From: Thermoactinomyces mirandus
Lineage (GTDB): Bacteria > Bacillota > Bacilli > Thermoactinomycetales > Thermoactinomycetaceae
Assembly: GCF_013868055.1 (NCBI RefSeq)
Contig: NZ_JACEOL010000002.1
Span: 1 to 64,000 of the forward strand
Length of the DNA: 64,000 nucleotides
Direction: 5' to 3'
The notes below the pieces were generated by a model, which was not told the DNA's origin, did not search any database, and saw nothing but the letters and a program-made list of their open reading frames with translations. The translations under genes and the position numbers were made by a program. Of the stretch, positions 27,922 through 38,032 are shown piece after piece. The stretch's first letter is position 1. Each line of letters begins with the position of its first letter.

Positions 27922-30342
27922 ATGTTACATGCAAGGGCAAAATGGCAATTTGAACCAGTGGATGAAGAACTTGGCAGAAAAATTGCCAAACAGCTGGGGA
28001 TTCATCCAGTGGTATCAAATATGCTGTTACGCCGTGGAGTGACAGACGTTTCACAAGCCAATCGTTTTTTAAATCCTGCCTTAAGCGATCTTCATGATCC
28101 TTTTTTGATGGATGGAATGGATAAAGCAGCCGAGCGAATTCACCAGGCGTTAACCGGAAAGGAGCCAATCCTGATTTATGGAGATTATGATGCTGACGGG
28201 GTAAGCAGTACCAGTTTGCTGTTAAAGGTATTTGCTCATCTGGGGGCTTCTGTCGATTATTATATTCCGCATCGCTTCCGTGAGGGTTACGGCATTCATA
28301 AGGAAGCGCTCAAACTGGCGAAGGAACGTGGATTTAGCCTTGTTATTTCTGTGGATACCGGGATTTCTGCCGTAGAGGAAGCAGCTTATGCCAAAGAACT
28401 GGGACTGAATCTGATTATTACTGACCACCACGAACCACAGGAGGTTTTGCCTGATGCACTGGCCGTCATCAATCCCAAAAAACCTGGCTGTCCCTATCCG
28501 TTTAAAATGCTGGCCGGCGTTGGCGTGGCTTTTAAATTGGCGACGGCCCTGTTAAACCGCGTTCCGGAGGAATGGCTTGATATTGTCGCTCTCGGGACAA
28601 TCGCCGATCTCGTCCCTCTGGTTGACGAGAATCGAATATTGGCCTATTACGGACTGAAACGCATGAACCAAACAGAAAACAAGGGGATTCAGTCATTGAT
28701 CGAGGTAAGCGGGATCGATCGTACGCTGCAAGCAGCCCATGTCGGTTTTGCGCTCGGACCGCGCATTAATGCCAGCGGCCGGTTGGACTCAGCCGATACA
28801 GCCGTTCGTCTGCTGATTACCGATGATTGCGATGAAGCGGAAGAACTTGCCGGTTCGCTGGACAAGATGAATTGGGAAAGACAGCAACTGGTGGAAGAAA
28901 TGACGCTTGAAGCGATTGCTGAGGTGGAAGAAAATCCCGAGCAGCATCAATATGTCATTGTCGTGGCAAGACCAGGATGGAATGTGGGTGTGGTTGGGAT
29001 TGTTGCTTCCCGATTGGTTGAAAAGTATTACCGGCCGGTGCTGATATTGGGAATTGACGAAAAAAAACAAATTGCCAAAGGCTCTGCAAGAAGCATTCAA
29101 GGCTTTCATTTGTTCCAGGCTTTATCGCAGTGCAAGGAATGGCTGCCTCATTTTGGCGGACATGCCATGGCAGCCGGAATGACATTAAAAGTAGAGGATA
29201 TCCCGAAATTGCATGATCGGCTTTCCTGCTTGGCAAAAGAATGGATTCGCCCGGAAGATTACACCCCTCTTCTTACGGCGGAAGGGGAACTGGAAGCGGA
29301 CCAGATCGTGTCCGGTCTGATTGACCAGCTTGCAGCCCTGGCTCCGTATGGTGTGGGAAATCCAACTCCTCTGTTTATCATAAAGGAGACGCAGATTTCG
29401 CGGGTGCAACTGATGGGCAGACAAAAGGAACATATGAAACTGTTTTTGCAGGGAAAGAAAGGGATGATCAATGCTGTAGGATTTCGCCTGGGAAGCAAGG
29501 CGAACAGTTTGGCTCCTCATGTAAATGTACGTTTGCTGGGTGAACTGCAAATGAACGAGTGGAATGGCAAGAGAGCGCCGCAGGTGATTATCCGTGATCT
29601 GGAAGTTCCCCATCTTCAGGTTTTCGATTGGCGAAGCAATCGCAAAGACTGGTCACGGCTGACCGAACTGGATATGAAGAAGGTTTGCTTTGTCTGTACT
29701 TTGGGATCTCCCCTTTTCAAACAGTTAACCGGTCATCCGGATTGGATCGTGGTTACCTGGGAACAATTGAAAAAAGAAAAGCAACAGCAATCTCTCAAGC
29801 AATCCAGGTATTTGGTTCTGGTTGAATCACCACCCACGTTAAAGCTGTTTAAGAAAGGGTTAAGCTATGGATATGAGGCGGAACGGATCTATGTGATGTT
29901 TGGAGACAAGGAATTTGACGATCTGTTGCCTAAAACACCTACACGTGATGATTTCAAAAAACTATACAAAGCGATCGCCAGAATAGGAAAATTCCCCTAT
30001 CAAAAATATTTACCCTCATTGATGCGAATTACAGGATTGCAAAAACGTGTTATTTCTTTTATGATTCAGGTGTTTGAGGAATTGGGATTTGTTACCCTTG
30101 AACAGGATGTATTGATTCTTCAAAAACATCCAGCCAAAAAGCCGCTGAATGAATCGAAATCCTATCAGACCCAGTTGGATCGGGAACATGTTTTAAAGAC
30201 CCTGGTATATTCCAGCTATAGAGACTTATGCCGTTATTTGTTTTCAAGGATTGCTTTTAAACATATAGGAGGATATGCAGATGGACTTCAAGGAGAAGAT
30301 TCGAGTTATTCCAGACTTTCCGCAACCGGGGATCAGGTTTAA
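27922..30342 (+). CDS. recJ: Single-stranded-DNA-specific exonuclease RecJ
   Basis: 806 residues from the ATG at 27922 (GTGAGGTG upstream). 5'-3' exonuclease for recombination and repair. DHH-family motifs are [10 protein letters not shown] near residue 80 and ITDHHEPQE near 160, with a DHHA1 domain ([11 protein letters not shown]) around 415 and an OB fold to about 570. A C-terminal extension of about 230 residues is common in Bacillales RecJ. The last 20 codons overlap the start of apt. Confidence 0.95.
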   Translation: MLHARAKWQFEPVDEELGRKIAKQLGIHPVVSNMLLRRGVTDVSQANRFLNPALSDLHDPFLMDGMDKAAERIHQALTGKEPILIYGDYDADGVSSTSLLLKVFAHLGASVDYYIPHRFREGYGIHKEALKLAKERGFSLVISVDTGISAVEEAAYAKELGLNLIITDHHEPQEVLPDALAVINPKKPGCPYPFKMLAGVGVAFKLATALLNRVPEEWLDIVALGTIADLVPLVDENRILAYYGLKRMNQTENKGIQSLIEVSGIDRTLQAAHVGFALGPRINASGRLDSADTAVRLLITDDCDEAEELAGSLDKMNWERQQLVEEMTLEAIAEVEENPEQHQYVIVVARPGWNVGVVGIVASRLVEKYYRPVLILGIDEKKQIAKGSARSIQGFHLFQALSQCKEWLPHFGGHAMAAGMTLKVEDIPKLHDRLSCLAKEWIRPEDYTPLLTAEGELEADQIVSGLIDQLAALAPYGVGNPTPLFIIKETQISRVQLMGRQKEHMKLFLQGKKGMINAVGFRLGSKANSLAPHVNVRLLGELQMNEWNGKRAPQVIIRDLEVPHLQVFDWRSNRKDWSRLTELDMKKVCFVCTLGSPLFKQLTGHPDWIVVTWEQLKKEKQQQSLKQSRYLVLVESPPTLKLFKKGLSYGYEAERIYVMFGDKEFDDLLPKTPTRDDFKKLYKAIARIGKFPYQKYLPSLMRITGLQKRVISFMIQVFEELGFVTLEQDVLILQKHPAKKPLNESKSYQTQLDREHVLKTLVYSSYRDLCRYLFSRIAFKHIGGYADGLQGEDSSYSRLSATGDQV

Positions 30343-30796
30343 AGACATTACAACTCTTTTGATGGATGGAAAGGCGTATCAGGCTGCGATCAACGAACTG
30401 GTTGAAAAACTGAAAGGAACTGAAATCGATTTGGTTGTCGGACCTGAAGCGAGAGGCTTTGTCGTGGGTGCTCCGCTGGCCTATGCCTTGGGAGTCGGCT
30501 TTGTGCCTGTACGGAAATCTGGAAAATTGCCAGCTGAAACAATTGAAGTAAAATACAGTCTGGAATACGGAAAAGACGCCCTTGCCATGCATAAGGATGC
30601 CATTGTTCCGGGACAGAAAGTGTTGATTGCAGATGATCTGCTTGCCACTGGCGGTACCATCTCAGCTACCCTGGATCTTGTCAAACAGCTTGGAGGAGAA
30701 CCGGTCGGAGCATCCTTTTTTATTGAATTGAGTTATTTGAATGGACGTCAAAAGCTGGAAGGTTTGGATATCATTTCACTGGTGCAATATGAATAG
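30281..30796 (+). CDS. apt: Adenine phosphoribosyltransferase
   Basis: 171 residues from the ATG at 30281, 8 bases behind AGGAGG; an ATG at 30275 is too close to the site. It makes AMP from adenine and [18 protein letters not shown] is the family N-terminus, and the PRPP loop is [13 protein letters not shown] near residue 117. The coding start lies 62 bases inside recJ. In most Bacillales relA follows, but here a terminator follows instead. Confidence 0.95.
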   Translation: MDFKEKIRVIPDFPQPGIRFKDITTLLMDGKAYQAAINELVEKLKGTEIDLVVGPEARGFVVGAPLAYALGVGFVPVRKSGKLPAETIEVKYSLEYGKDALAMHKDAIVPGQKVLIADDLLATGGTISATLDLVKQLGGEPVGASFFIELSYLNGRQKLEGLDIISLVQYE

Positions 30797-30852
30797 GGAG
30801 GAAGTCCCATTTTATGGTGGTCTTGAGCTGACCGACAAAGAGTGAAGAAGTC

Positions 30853-30880
30853 ACCCCGTCAAATGATGGGGTTTTTTGTG
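30853..30880 (+). terminator. Intrinsic terminator after apt
   Basis: ACCCC pairs with GGGGT across a 9-base loop, followed by TTTTT, about 60 bases past the apt stop. Confidence 0.75.
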
Positions 30881-30926
30881 ATCTTAAGCAGTTCCGAAAA
30901 TAATATCCAATTGTGGGCAATGCTTT

Positions 30927-31207
30927 TTACCCGCTATGGTGCTGATCTCTGATTGTCAATGAGTCCGGCCCGCAAACGATGATTGCCAAATTTCCCGATT
31001 CGAAAGCAATTTGACTCTCCATTCTGCCACCTGGTTCTTTTTGGAGTTTTAATTGCTCATACTTTGACAAGATCAACAACTTCTTCGCAAAATGTTGATA
31101 CTGTTCAAGTGCTTGACGATCAAATTTGATACGAACCCGGTTTTCTTCGGAATTAAAACATACTTTCTCAAAATAGTATTGAACTAATAAAATAACAATT
31201 CATCAAC
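30927..31207 (-). pseudogene. Possible remnant of an unidentified gene
   Basis: On the minus strand a frame of about 90 codons reads like protein (VRIKFDRQALEQYQHFAKKL, then ESGNLAIIVCGPDSLTIRDQHHSG and a stop). No ATG, GTG or TTG with a ribosome site precedes it, and a stop lies just upstream. Charged and hydrophobic residues alternate plausibly. It may be the tail of a decayed gene. I cannot assign a family. Confidence 0.3.
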
Positions 31208-31242
31208 TAACGTATAAAATCAGATAAAAACAAATTATGTAA

Positions 31243-31279
31243 TATAACAGACTGTTGCATAATGGAGTCTGTTATAATA
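31243..31279 (+). promoter_or_regulatory. Perfect inverted repeat overlapping a -10 box
   Basis: TATAACAGACT (31243-31253) and AGTCTGTTATA (31266-31276) form an 11-bp perfect inverted repeat with a 12-base spacer. The right arm runs into TATAAT (31274-31279), a consensus -10 element, 41 bases before a small gene. This is the layout of a repressor operator or a regulatory hairpin at the transcript start. Confidence 0.5.
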
Positions 31280-31319
31280 TAATGTTAACGAATTCTAAAT
31301 TCTGCGGGGGGTTTTTTCC

Positions 31320-31451
31320 ATGGATGCCCAAAAATATTCCGAAGAGCAGGAAGAACGTTGCGAACATTGCGGGGCTGTACTGGCGCAGGGTGAATCTGAG
31401 CCTTCAGCGGAAGAAATCATTCATCAATATCTGCTTGATTATTATAAATAG
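31320..31451 (+). CDS. Small CxxC protein, 43 residues
   Basis: The ATG is 8 bases behind GGGGGG. The product has a CEHCG motif near residues 14-18, suggesting a small zinc ribbon or redox pair, and then an acidic helix ending HQYLLDYYK. A promoter with an inverted repeat lies just upstream and a terminator about 150 bases downstream, so it looks like a regulated monocistronic gene. Not recognised as a known family. Confidence 0.45.
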   Translation: MDAQKYSEEQEERCEHCGAVLAQGESEPSAEEIIHQYLLDYYK

Positions 31452-31601
31452 GATCTGTTTCCGGAAAGCGAAGCAAGTGTTTGCTGCAAGCAAATCTTTG
31501 GGCAATGTGTGTTAGTTATGTTCCCAGAAAGTGAGTTGGCACTCCACGGCGGGAGGCAGCGGGAATATGCCTTTAAATAAAGTTTTTCTGCAATCTGATG
31601 C

Positions 31602-31628
31602 TGGCTTATTGCCAGCTTTTTTATTTTT
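31602..31628 (+). terminator. Intrinsic terminator after the small CxxC gene
   Basis: GCTGGC and GCCAGC flank a TTATT loop and are followed by TTTTTTATTTTT. The 150 bases between the small gene and this hairpin carry no recognised feature. Confidence 0.75.
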
Positions 31629-31700
31629 ATCCAACGTTTCCTGCTCAAAGAGTGGTATATTGATTTAGTGTAGGTTTTTATACACAAACTGAACATTATT

Positions 31701-31718
31701 GATCAATTTCAATTGATC
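31701..31718. promoter_or_regulatory. Palindromic operator candidate upstream of azoreductase 1
   Basis: GATCAATT-TC-AATTGATC is a perfect 8-bp inverted repeat ending 23 bases before the azoreductase start. Such sites upstream of azoreductases are often bound by MarR/DUF24-type quinone sensors. The identity of any regulator here is unknown. Confidence 0.4.
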
Positions 31719-31741
31719 TTTGAATATGGGGGTTGTCCATG

Positions 31742-32374
31742 ATGGCTACTCTACTTTATGTTACAGCCAACCCGAAACCGGAGTCTGAATCTGTCAGTCT
31801 GCAGGTTGGACGAGCTTTTTTAAGTGCTTATGAACTGGCAAACCCGTTTGATGAAATTGAGAAAGTGGATGTTTATCAGGATGATATTCCCCTTTTGGAT
31901 GGGAATGTGTTTAATGCATGGGCAAAATTGTCCGAAAGCCTCCCTCTGTCCTTGTCAGAAAGAAAGAAACTGACCAGAATAAACCAGTTGGTTGACCAAT
32001 TTGTCGAAGCGGATAAATATGTGTTTGTGACGCCCATGTGGAATTTTGGATTGCCGCCAATGTTTAAGGCTTACATTGATTTGATCTGCATGTCCGGAAA
32101 AACCTTTCGATATACAGAGCAGGGGCCGGTTGGCCTGATGGTGGGAAAAAAAGCGATCCATATCCAGGCAAGGGGAGGAATTTATTCGCATGGTAACGCC
32201 AGGATCATGGAGTATGGAGACAGTTATGTGCGGATGATCCTGGGGTTTATAGGAATTGATCAGGTTCAGTCGATCATTGCAGAAGGGACATCTGATCCAA
32301 AACAATACCAGGATATTATCAATCAGGCAAAAAAATTGGCCCAACGGACAGCAGTTCAGTTTGCCAGGCAATAA
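31742..32374 (+). CDS. azoR: FMN-dependent NADH-azoreductase, copy 1
   Basis: 210 residues from the ATG at 31742, chosen because it aligns with copy 2 (MATLLYVTANPKPESESVS) and lies 9 bases behind GGGGG. Flavodoxin-like fold; FMN phosphate contacts in TANPKPESES near residue 10, and VTPMWNFGLPPMFKAYIDLI near residue 95. The enzyme reduces azo compounds and quinones by two electrons with NADH, mainly as quinone detoxification. A paralogue follows 130 bases downstream. Confidence 0.88.
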   Translation: MATLLYVTANPKPESESVSLQVGRAFLSAYELANPFDEIEKVDVYQDDIPLLDGNVFNAWAKLSESLPLSLSERKKLTRINQLVDQFVEADKYVFVTPMWNFGLPPMFKAYIDLICMSGKTFRYTEQGPVGLMVGKKAIHIQARGGIYSHGNARIMEYGDSYVRMILGFIGIDQVQSIIAEGTSDPKQYQDIINQAKKLAQRTAVQFARQ

Positions 32375-32504
32375 TTGGATGTATGAGAACAGAATAACAG
32401 GAGGATAATACAGGCATCCATCCATATGTTGACCAAAGGAATTATATATATTATTTACTTACTGATTGCAAGTTAGTTATTTTATTTGTTAAGTGGTGAT
32501 CATT

Positions 32505-33137
32505 TTGGCCAATATCTTGTACATTACCGCAAATCCCAAACCGGAACAGGAATCTTTCAGTTTGCGTCTGGGGCGAAACTTTATTGAAAAGGTGAAAGAA
32601 TTAAGCCCCCGTGACGAAATAGTGGAAATGGATCTCTATCAGACAGGTATCCCGTTCATTGATGCGGATGTATTTAGCGGTTGGGGAAAACTGGCAAATG
32701 GACAAACCCTGTCAGCTGAAGAACAGAAAAAAGTGGACCGCATCAATGAACTGACCGATCAATTTGTCGAAGCCGATAAATATGTATTTGTGTCACCGAT
32801 GTGGAACTTATCCATTCCGTCCCGCCTGAAACTGTACATTGATACGATATGTATAGCGGGAAAAACCTTTAAGTACACAGAAGAAGGCCCGGTTGGTCTG
32901 TTGCAGGGAAAAAAGGCCGTTCACGTGCATGCTCGCGGAGGAATATATTCCGAAGGTTTGGCCAAAGAAATGGAGTTTGCGGATCGGTACCTCTGCACGA
33001 TTTTGAAATTTATGGGGATTTCCGATATCCAGTCAGTGATTGCTGAAGGAATGGCAGCCAATCCGCAGGAAGCTGAATCCATTTTCGCCAGGGCACTCGC
33101 ACAAGTACCACAGGCCGCCGCCCGATTTGTGGAATGA
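32505..33137 (+). CDS. azoR: FMN-dependent NADH-azoreductase, copy 2
   Basis: 210 residues from a TTG at 32505, which gives the same N-terminus as copy 1; GTGs at 32493 and 32496 are possible but lengthen the protein. It is clearly a paralogue of the preceding gene: [28 protein letters not shown] and the [21 protein letters not shown] segment match it closely. Divergence is substantial, so the duplication is not recent. Confidence 0.87.
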   Translation: MANILYITANPKPEQESFSLRLGRNFIEKVKELSPRDEIVEMDLYQTGIPFIDADVFSGWGKLANGQTLSAEEQKKVDRINELTDQFVEADKYVFVSPMWNLSIPSRLKLYIDTICIAGKTFKYTEEGPVGLLQGKKAVHVHARGGIYSEGLAKEMEFADRYLCTILKFMGISDIQSVIAEGMAANPQEAESIFARALAQVPQAAARFVE

Positions 33138-34133
33138 GAAAATCTGATTTGGACCTTGTTTTCGAAACAGCGATAAGGGAACGATTTTCAAGTGTTTGCC
33201 GGAAGGAAATACGGGTGAACCGCATGAATGCATGCCTTTGTAAGCCCGCCTGAAAGCAAACGCTCTCTGGTTCCCTTCAAGGAGAAGATATACAGCCCAA
33301 AGAGTTTTCCAATGTTTCATTGTGGGGCAGCTTCGGTGACCGGCAATTGGATCTGATCAGGTGCCATGGGAAGATTTGGATTTGATAACCAAATCATGCA
33401 ACTCACGATAAAAATCAAAAACCCTAACGACAAACCAGAAATAATCAGATCTTTATTCATTGAAAAGACCGCCTTTAAAAAAAGTCTTTTTCTATTAGAC
33501 TGGTTTTCTTTTCATCTGGTTGCAAAAAATGATGTTAGAGATTATTTTAACCAACCTTTGAATCCGGAGTATCCATCTTCTCTTTGATGTGGTCTTCTTT
33601 GTGCAGCCGGTCATTTATGGCAAACCTGCTTGTTTTTAATTTCAACCACATCCCGCGCAGTCCGATGACTTTTTTGTTCAAAGATAATGTGGATGACCGT
33701 TTGCAAAAAGGCAGATGACTGGAGAGCTGAAAAAATTATCGATGATGGTGTGCGTCTTAGTCTGATTTGATCGGGGGTTTTATGGATGGTTCAGGCACTT
33801 TGGTGGGCTGAAAAACAAATATACTGACCAGAATGGCAACAATGATTCCAGTCGGGATGGAACTTTAGCCGAATAACGATATCTTTGATTCTATGAGGAC
33901 CAGCTGATCCCCGGGGGAAGCAATCGTAATTTGGAATCAATTTTCCTGTTATATATTCGGGCAAGATTGGTGATCTGTTTCATTGGAAGATTATTTGGTT
34001 GGTATGTGTGATTATTCTGCAACAAAAGACAAAACGCGAGAATAGTCTTAATAATTTGTTTTGAATGAAAACATATTATTTTGCTAAAATAATAATAAAG
34101 CCTGGTTCCTAAAAAAGACAGGAGGAAAATAAG
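33138..34133. other. Long region of probably decayed genes
   Basis: About 1 kb between azoR and hmgA. It contains one small minus-strand gene (33317-33460) and scattered protein-like pieces in different frames. For example, a minus-strand stretch at about 33770-33860 reads SIPTGIIVAILVSIFVFQP, like the last helix of a transporter. No intact gene of normal size is present. The composition suggests erosion of a former membrane-protein locus. Confidence 0.4.
33317..33460 (-). CDS. Small single-pass membrane protein, 47 residues
   Basis: The ATG at 33460 follows AAAGGCGGT by 7 bases. The product is MNKDLIISGLSLGFLIFIVS followed by CMIWLSNPNLP and a short polar tail. One membrane helix at about residues 5-25 leads into a Pro-rich tail. 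The stop overlaps a second ATG (ATGA) whose frame starts MKHWKTLWAVYLLLEG but soon loses protein character. It could be the small subunit left from a broken transporter pair. Confidence 0.4.
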   Translation of the reverse strand: MNKDLIISGLSLGFLIFIVSCMIWLSNPNLPMAPDQIQLPVTEAAPQ

Positions 34134-35315
34134 ATGCCGTTTTACCATCGCCTGGGCAAATTGCCTCCCAAAAGACATATTCAGTTTCGACAGCCCGATG
34201 GCCGTCTTTACAGGGAAGAGGTAATGGGAACGAAAGGTTTTTCAGGGAAAGCGTCCATCTTGTATCATATTTATCCCCCGACTCAGGTTAAGGAGACCAG
34301 GTGGATTCGTACATGGTCGGTTTCCGTGACCGGGGAAGAGGCAAATCGTCACCGGCACTTGCTTACCTTTCGGGCAAAAGAGGGAAAAGATCCCATAGAG
34401 GGGCGAATCCACTGGCTGGTCAATGAAGATGTGGCGATTGCCACGGTTTCTCCAACAGAGACGATGAATTATTTTTTTCGCAACAGTGATGGTGATGAAA
34501 TCATCTTTGTCCATGAAGGGGAAGGAGTGCTGGAAACAGTATTTGGCGATTTGTCGTACCGTCCTGGCGACTATTTGGTCATTCCGGTTGGAACAACCTA
34601 CCGAGTCCGTATGAGTCACTGCAAGCACCGCTTTCTGGTGATTGAATCGAATGGAGAAATTGCCACTCCCCGCCGTTACCGGAATGAATTCGGCCAGTTG
34701 CTTGAGCACAGTCCATTTTGTGAACGGGATATCCGCATTCCTGAAAATTTGCAGACCAGGGATGAAAAGGGAAATTACGAGGTGCGTGTCAAGGCCAGAG
34801 GTGGCCTTCACAGCTATATTTACGATTTTCATCCGTTTGATGTGGCCGGCTGGGATGGTTATTTGTATCCATGGGCATTTAACATCGAGGATTTTGAGCC
34901 CATTACCGGATCAATTCATCAACCTCCGTCGGTGCATCAAACTTTCGAAGGCCCCAATTTTGTGGTTTGTTCATTTGTCCCCCGGATGTATGATTATCAT
35001 CCGCTGGCAATTCCGGCATCATATTATCACAGCAATGTGGACAGTGATGAAGTGTTGTATTATGTGAAAGGAAATTTCATGAGCCGGCGCGGAGTCAGCG
35101 AGGGTTCAATTACTTTGCACCCGGCCGGGCTTCCTCATGGTCCCCAACCCGGGAAAACCGAGGGAAGCATTGGAAAAGAACGAACGGAAGAACTGGCGGT
35201 GATGATTGATACATTCCGTCCTCTGAAATTGACAGGGGCTGCGCTGGAAATTGAAGATCCCCGATATATATACAGTTGGTTGCCTGAACAGAAGGGTGAT
35301 GGCAGTGCAAATTGA
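34134..35315 (+). CDS. hmgA: Homogentisate 1,2-dioxygenase
   Basis: 393 residues, behind ACAGGAGGAAAATAAG. An iron enzyme that opens the ring of homogentisate to maleylacetoacetate in tyrosine/phenylalanine degradation. Cupin-type fold; the iron-site segment SYYHSNVDSDEVLYYV and ITLHPAGLPHGPQPG near the C-terminus match bacterial HGD. It overlaps a flavin reductase-like gene that is broken. Confidence 0.88.
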   Translation: MPFYHRLGKLPPKRHIQFRQPDGRLYREEVMGTKGFSGKASILYHIYPPTQVKETRWIRTWSVSVTGEEANRHRHLLTFRAKEGKDPIEGRIHWLVNEDVAIATVSPTETMNYFFRNSDGDEIIFVHEGEGVLETVFGDLSYRPGDYLVIPVGTTYRVRMSHCKHRFLVIESNGEIATPRRYRNEFGQLLEHSPFCERDIRIPENLQTRDEKGNYEVRVKARGGLHSYIYDFHPFDVAGWDGYLYPWAFNIEDFEPITGSIHQPPSVHQTFEGPNFVVCSFVPRMYDYHPLAIPASYYHSNVDSDEVLYYVKGNFMSRRGVSEGSITLHPAGLPHGPQPGKTEGSIGKERTEELAVMIDTFRPLKLTGAALEIEDPRYIYSWLPEQKGDGSAN

Positions 35316-35955
35316 TCCAGCTGCAAAGGCAGGAAAGGATAACTACAAGTTGCTGATCGGTAGCGTGCTTCCGTGGCCGATCGCTTTTGTGACTTCAGTC
35401 AGCTTGTCAGGTGTTGTCAACGCGGTTCCGTTCAGTTTTTATAACGCAGTTGCTACGGAACCACCGCATGTCGGCTTTTCATGTATGCACAAACCGGACG
35501 GGGCAATGAAGGATACGGCCCGGAATATTGTAGAGATAAGGAATTTGTCGTGCATAATGGTAAGTGAGGAAAATGTATCTATGGTTAATGAAACAGCTGT
35601 TGATTTTCCGCCCGACAAAAGCGAAGTAGAAATGGTTGGTTTTTATCTGGTTCCTTCTTCGGTCATTCAGGTTCTGTGAGTGAAAGAAACAAAACTTCAA
35701 ATGAAGTGCAGGCTTCATCGGCATTTGCCGCTGGACGGAATGGAGAAAAGGCCAAATGCCGATTTTTTGATCAGTGAAGTTGTGCAATTTCATATCGACG
35801 ATGAGCTTTATTTTTCCGGGAAGATTGATGAGAAAGCGTTGCTGCCTGTAGGGCGTTTGGCCGGGACAAATTATGTCAGGAGCAGGGAGATGTTTTCCAT
35901 GCCGCATCTTTTTTATCACGAATGGATTGCCCAAAACAAAAAGAGCCGGTCTTGA
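35299..35955 (+). pseudogene. Flavin reductase-like protein with an in-frame TGA
   Basis: The frame codes for a DIM6/NTAB flavin reductase domain of about 217 residues, but it has a TGA at 35677-35679. Reading continues in the same frame after it: SSVIQVL, stop, VKETKLQMKC, matching family sequences on both sides. A single CGA-to-TGA change would explain it. The first half carries the FMN motif PWPIAFVTSVSLSGVVNAVPFSFYNAV. The start overlaps hmgA by 17 bases, so it was once in that operon. It is probably inactive; read-through cannot be excluded. Confidence 0.75.
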
Positions 35956-35972
35956 CCCAGCTCTTTCTTTTT
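35940..35972. terminator. Bidirectional terminator between the reductase pseudogene and typA
   Basis: AAAGAGC and GCTCTTT form a stem with T-rich sequence on the + strand and A-rich sequence upstream that serves the minus strand. It sits between two convergent genes. Confidence 0.65.
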
Positions 35973-37797
35973 ATCCGTCCGTTATGGCAAATTTTTTCCG
36001 CTTGTTCCGTTCGCTTCTTGACAAATATTTTTTGCGCAGACGGAATGTTTTGGGCGTGATTTCAAGCAACTCGTCATCTTTCATGATTTCCAGCGCATCG
36101 TCAATACTTAATTGTCGCGGAGTATCCAGGCGCAATGCTTCTTCAGCCGTTGCCCGGCGAATACTGGTCAAATGTTTTTTCTTGCAGATATTTACTTCCA
36201 AATCGTTGTCACGAATATGCTCTCCCACAACCATTCCTTCATACACCTTCGTGCCGGGAGAAATATACAACTGTCCGCGTTCCTGGGCAGTATGGAGAGC
36301 GTAGGTTGTGGCTGTGCCGGATTCCCAGGCGATCAGGGAACCATGTTCATGGGTCTCAATCGGTCCGGCAAATGGTTCATAATCGTAAAACATGGTATTC
36401 ATGACCGCTTCCCCGCGTGTAGCGGTCAAAAGCTGCAGGCGGAAACCAAGCAAACCGCGGGAAGGGATTTTGTACGTAAAACGGATATTTCCGTTTTCCA
36501 GTACCTTCATATCCTGAAGAAACCCTTTCCGCTTTCCTAACAATTCAACAACGGAACCCTGGTGCTCACTATTCACCTCGATTTCCACGAGCTCATAGGG
36601 TTCCAGTTTTTTCCCGTTTTCTTCCTTCAGAATTACTTCCGGTTTGCTTACCTGGAATTCATATCCTTCCCGGCGCATATTTTCAATCAAAATGCTTAAA
36701 TGCAATTCCCCTCTCCCCGATACCAGAAAGTGATCTGCGGAGTCGGTATCTTCGACACGCAAGGCAACGTCTTTTTCCGTTTCCCGGATCAAGCGTTCCC
36801 GGATTTTGCGCGATGTGAAAAACTGACCGTCCTGTCCGGCAAATGGGCTGGTATTGACTCCGATCATCATGCGCAAAGTGGGCTCTTCTACTTTGATCGG
36901 AGCCAACGGTTCAGGATGTTCGGGATCAGCAATGGTATCGCCGATTCCCACTTTGCCCAGACCGATGATGGCGATAATGTCTCCGGCATTGGCTTCTTCC
37001 ACTTCCTGGCGAAGCAGGCCGTTGTGAGTGAAAACTTTTCCCACTTTTACCGTTCGCTGACCCCCGGACTGGGGAAGCAGGGCAAGCGTCTGATTGCGCC
37101 GGATGGAGCCTCTGTTTAACCGTCCGATGACAATCTGGCCTTGATACTCATCATGGCTCAGCAAAGTGGCCTGCATTTGTGTCGGTCCGTTCTGTTTCAC
37201 TTGCGGGGAAGGAAGATAGTCAAGAATCGTGTCAAAGAGCGGTTCCATGGTTGGAGTGAGTTCGTCAGGAGAGAACCCGGATGAACCTGTCAATCCGCTT
37301 GCATAGATAATGGGGAAATTGCATTGTTCATCCGTTGCGCCCAAATCGACAAACAGATCAAAGGTGTCATTGACAACCTTGTCCGGTTGCGCATATTTCC
37401 GGTCAATTTTATTGACGACAACGACAGTTTTGTGCCCGCGTTCGAGTGCTTTCCTCAAAACAAATTTGGTTTGTGGCATCGGTCCTTCCACTGCATCTAC
37501 CAGGAGGAGGACTCCATCCACCATGTTCATTACGCGTTCGACTTCCCCGCCAAAGTCAGCATGTCCGGGTGTGTCCACGATATTGATCTTAATGCCTTTA
37601 TAATAAATGGCTGTATTTTTAGACAGGATGGTAATGCCCCGTTCCCGTTCAAGGTCATTGGAATCCAGGATTCGTTCTTCTATCTGCTGATTTTCGCGAA
37701 AAATGTGGCTCTGTTTCAGCATGGCATCAACCAGTGTGGTTTTCCCATGGTCAACATGGGCAATGATGGCGATATTGCGAATTTGTTCAGGTTTCAT
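35971..37797 (-). CDS. typA: GTP-binding protein TypA/BipA
   Basis: 608 residues, the usual length. A translational GTPase that binds the ribosome and is needed under stress and low temperature. G1 AHVDHGKTT near residue 14, G3 [15 protein letters not shown] near 75, G4 NKID near 130, followed by EF-G-like domains and the unique C-terminal domain. It borders the peptide island on its other side. Confidence 0.96.
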   Translation of the reverse strand: MKPEQIRNIAIIAHVDHGKTTLVDAMLKQSHIFRENQQIEERILDSNDLERERGITILSKNTAIYYKGIKINIVDTPGHADFGGEVERVMNMVDGVLLLVDAVEGPMPQTKFVLRKALERGHKTVVVVNKIDRKYAQPDKVVNDTFDLFVDLGATDEQCNFPIIYASGLTGSSGFSPDELTPTMEPLFDTILDYLPSPQVKQNGPTQMQATLLSHDEYQGQIVIGRLNRGSIRRNQTLALLPQSGGQRTVKVGKVFTHNGLLRQEVEEANAGDIIAIIGLGKVGIGDTIADPEHPEPLAPIKVEEPTLRMMIGVNTSPFAGQDGQFFTSRKIRERLIRETEKDVALRVEDTDSADHFLVSGRGELHLSILIENMRREGYEFQVSKPEVILKEENGKKLEPYELVEIEVNSEHQGSVVELLGKRKGFLQDMKVLENGNIRFTYKIPSRGLLGFRLQLLTATRGEAVMNTMFYDYEPFAGPIETHEHGSLIAWESGTATTYALHTAQERGQLYISPGTKVYEGMVVGEHIRDNDLEVNICKKKHLTSIRRATAEEALRLDTPRQLSIDDALEIMKDDELLEITPKTFRLRKKYLSRSERNKRKKFAITDG

Positions 37798-38032
37798 AGT
37801 GGTAAGGGGTAATTTACCCCAGCCCCCTTTTCTTCAACTTAATAATAATCACAAACGAAATCGTATCACATAAATCCATTTTCGCGCTACAAACATCTTC
37901 ATTTCAGGACCGGGATTATCCTGTAACCCTTTAAGGGAGGCGTGGGGAAATTGTATATATTCCTGACTTGTGGCGGTTTTTCCGGCAGGAGAAAAAAGCT
38001 ATTTACTGGGAATATTCGCCTTATTGACTTTA

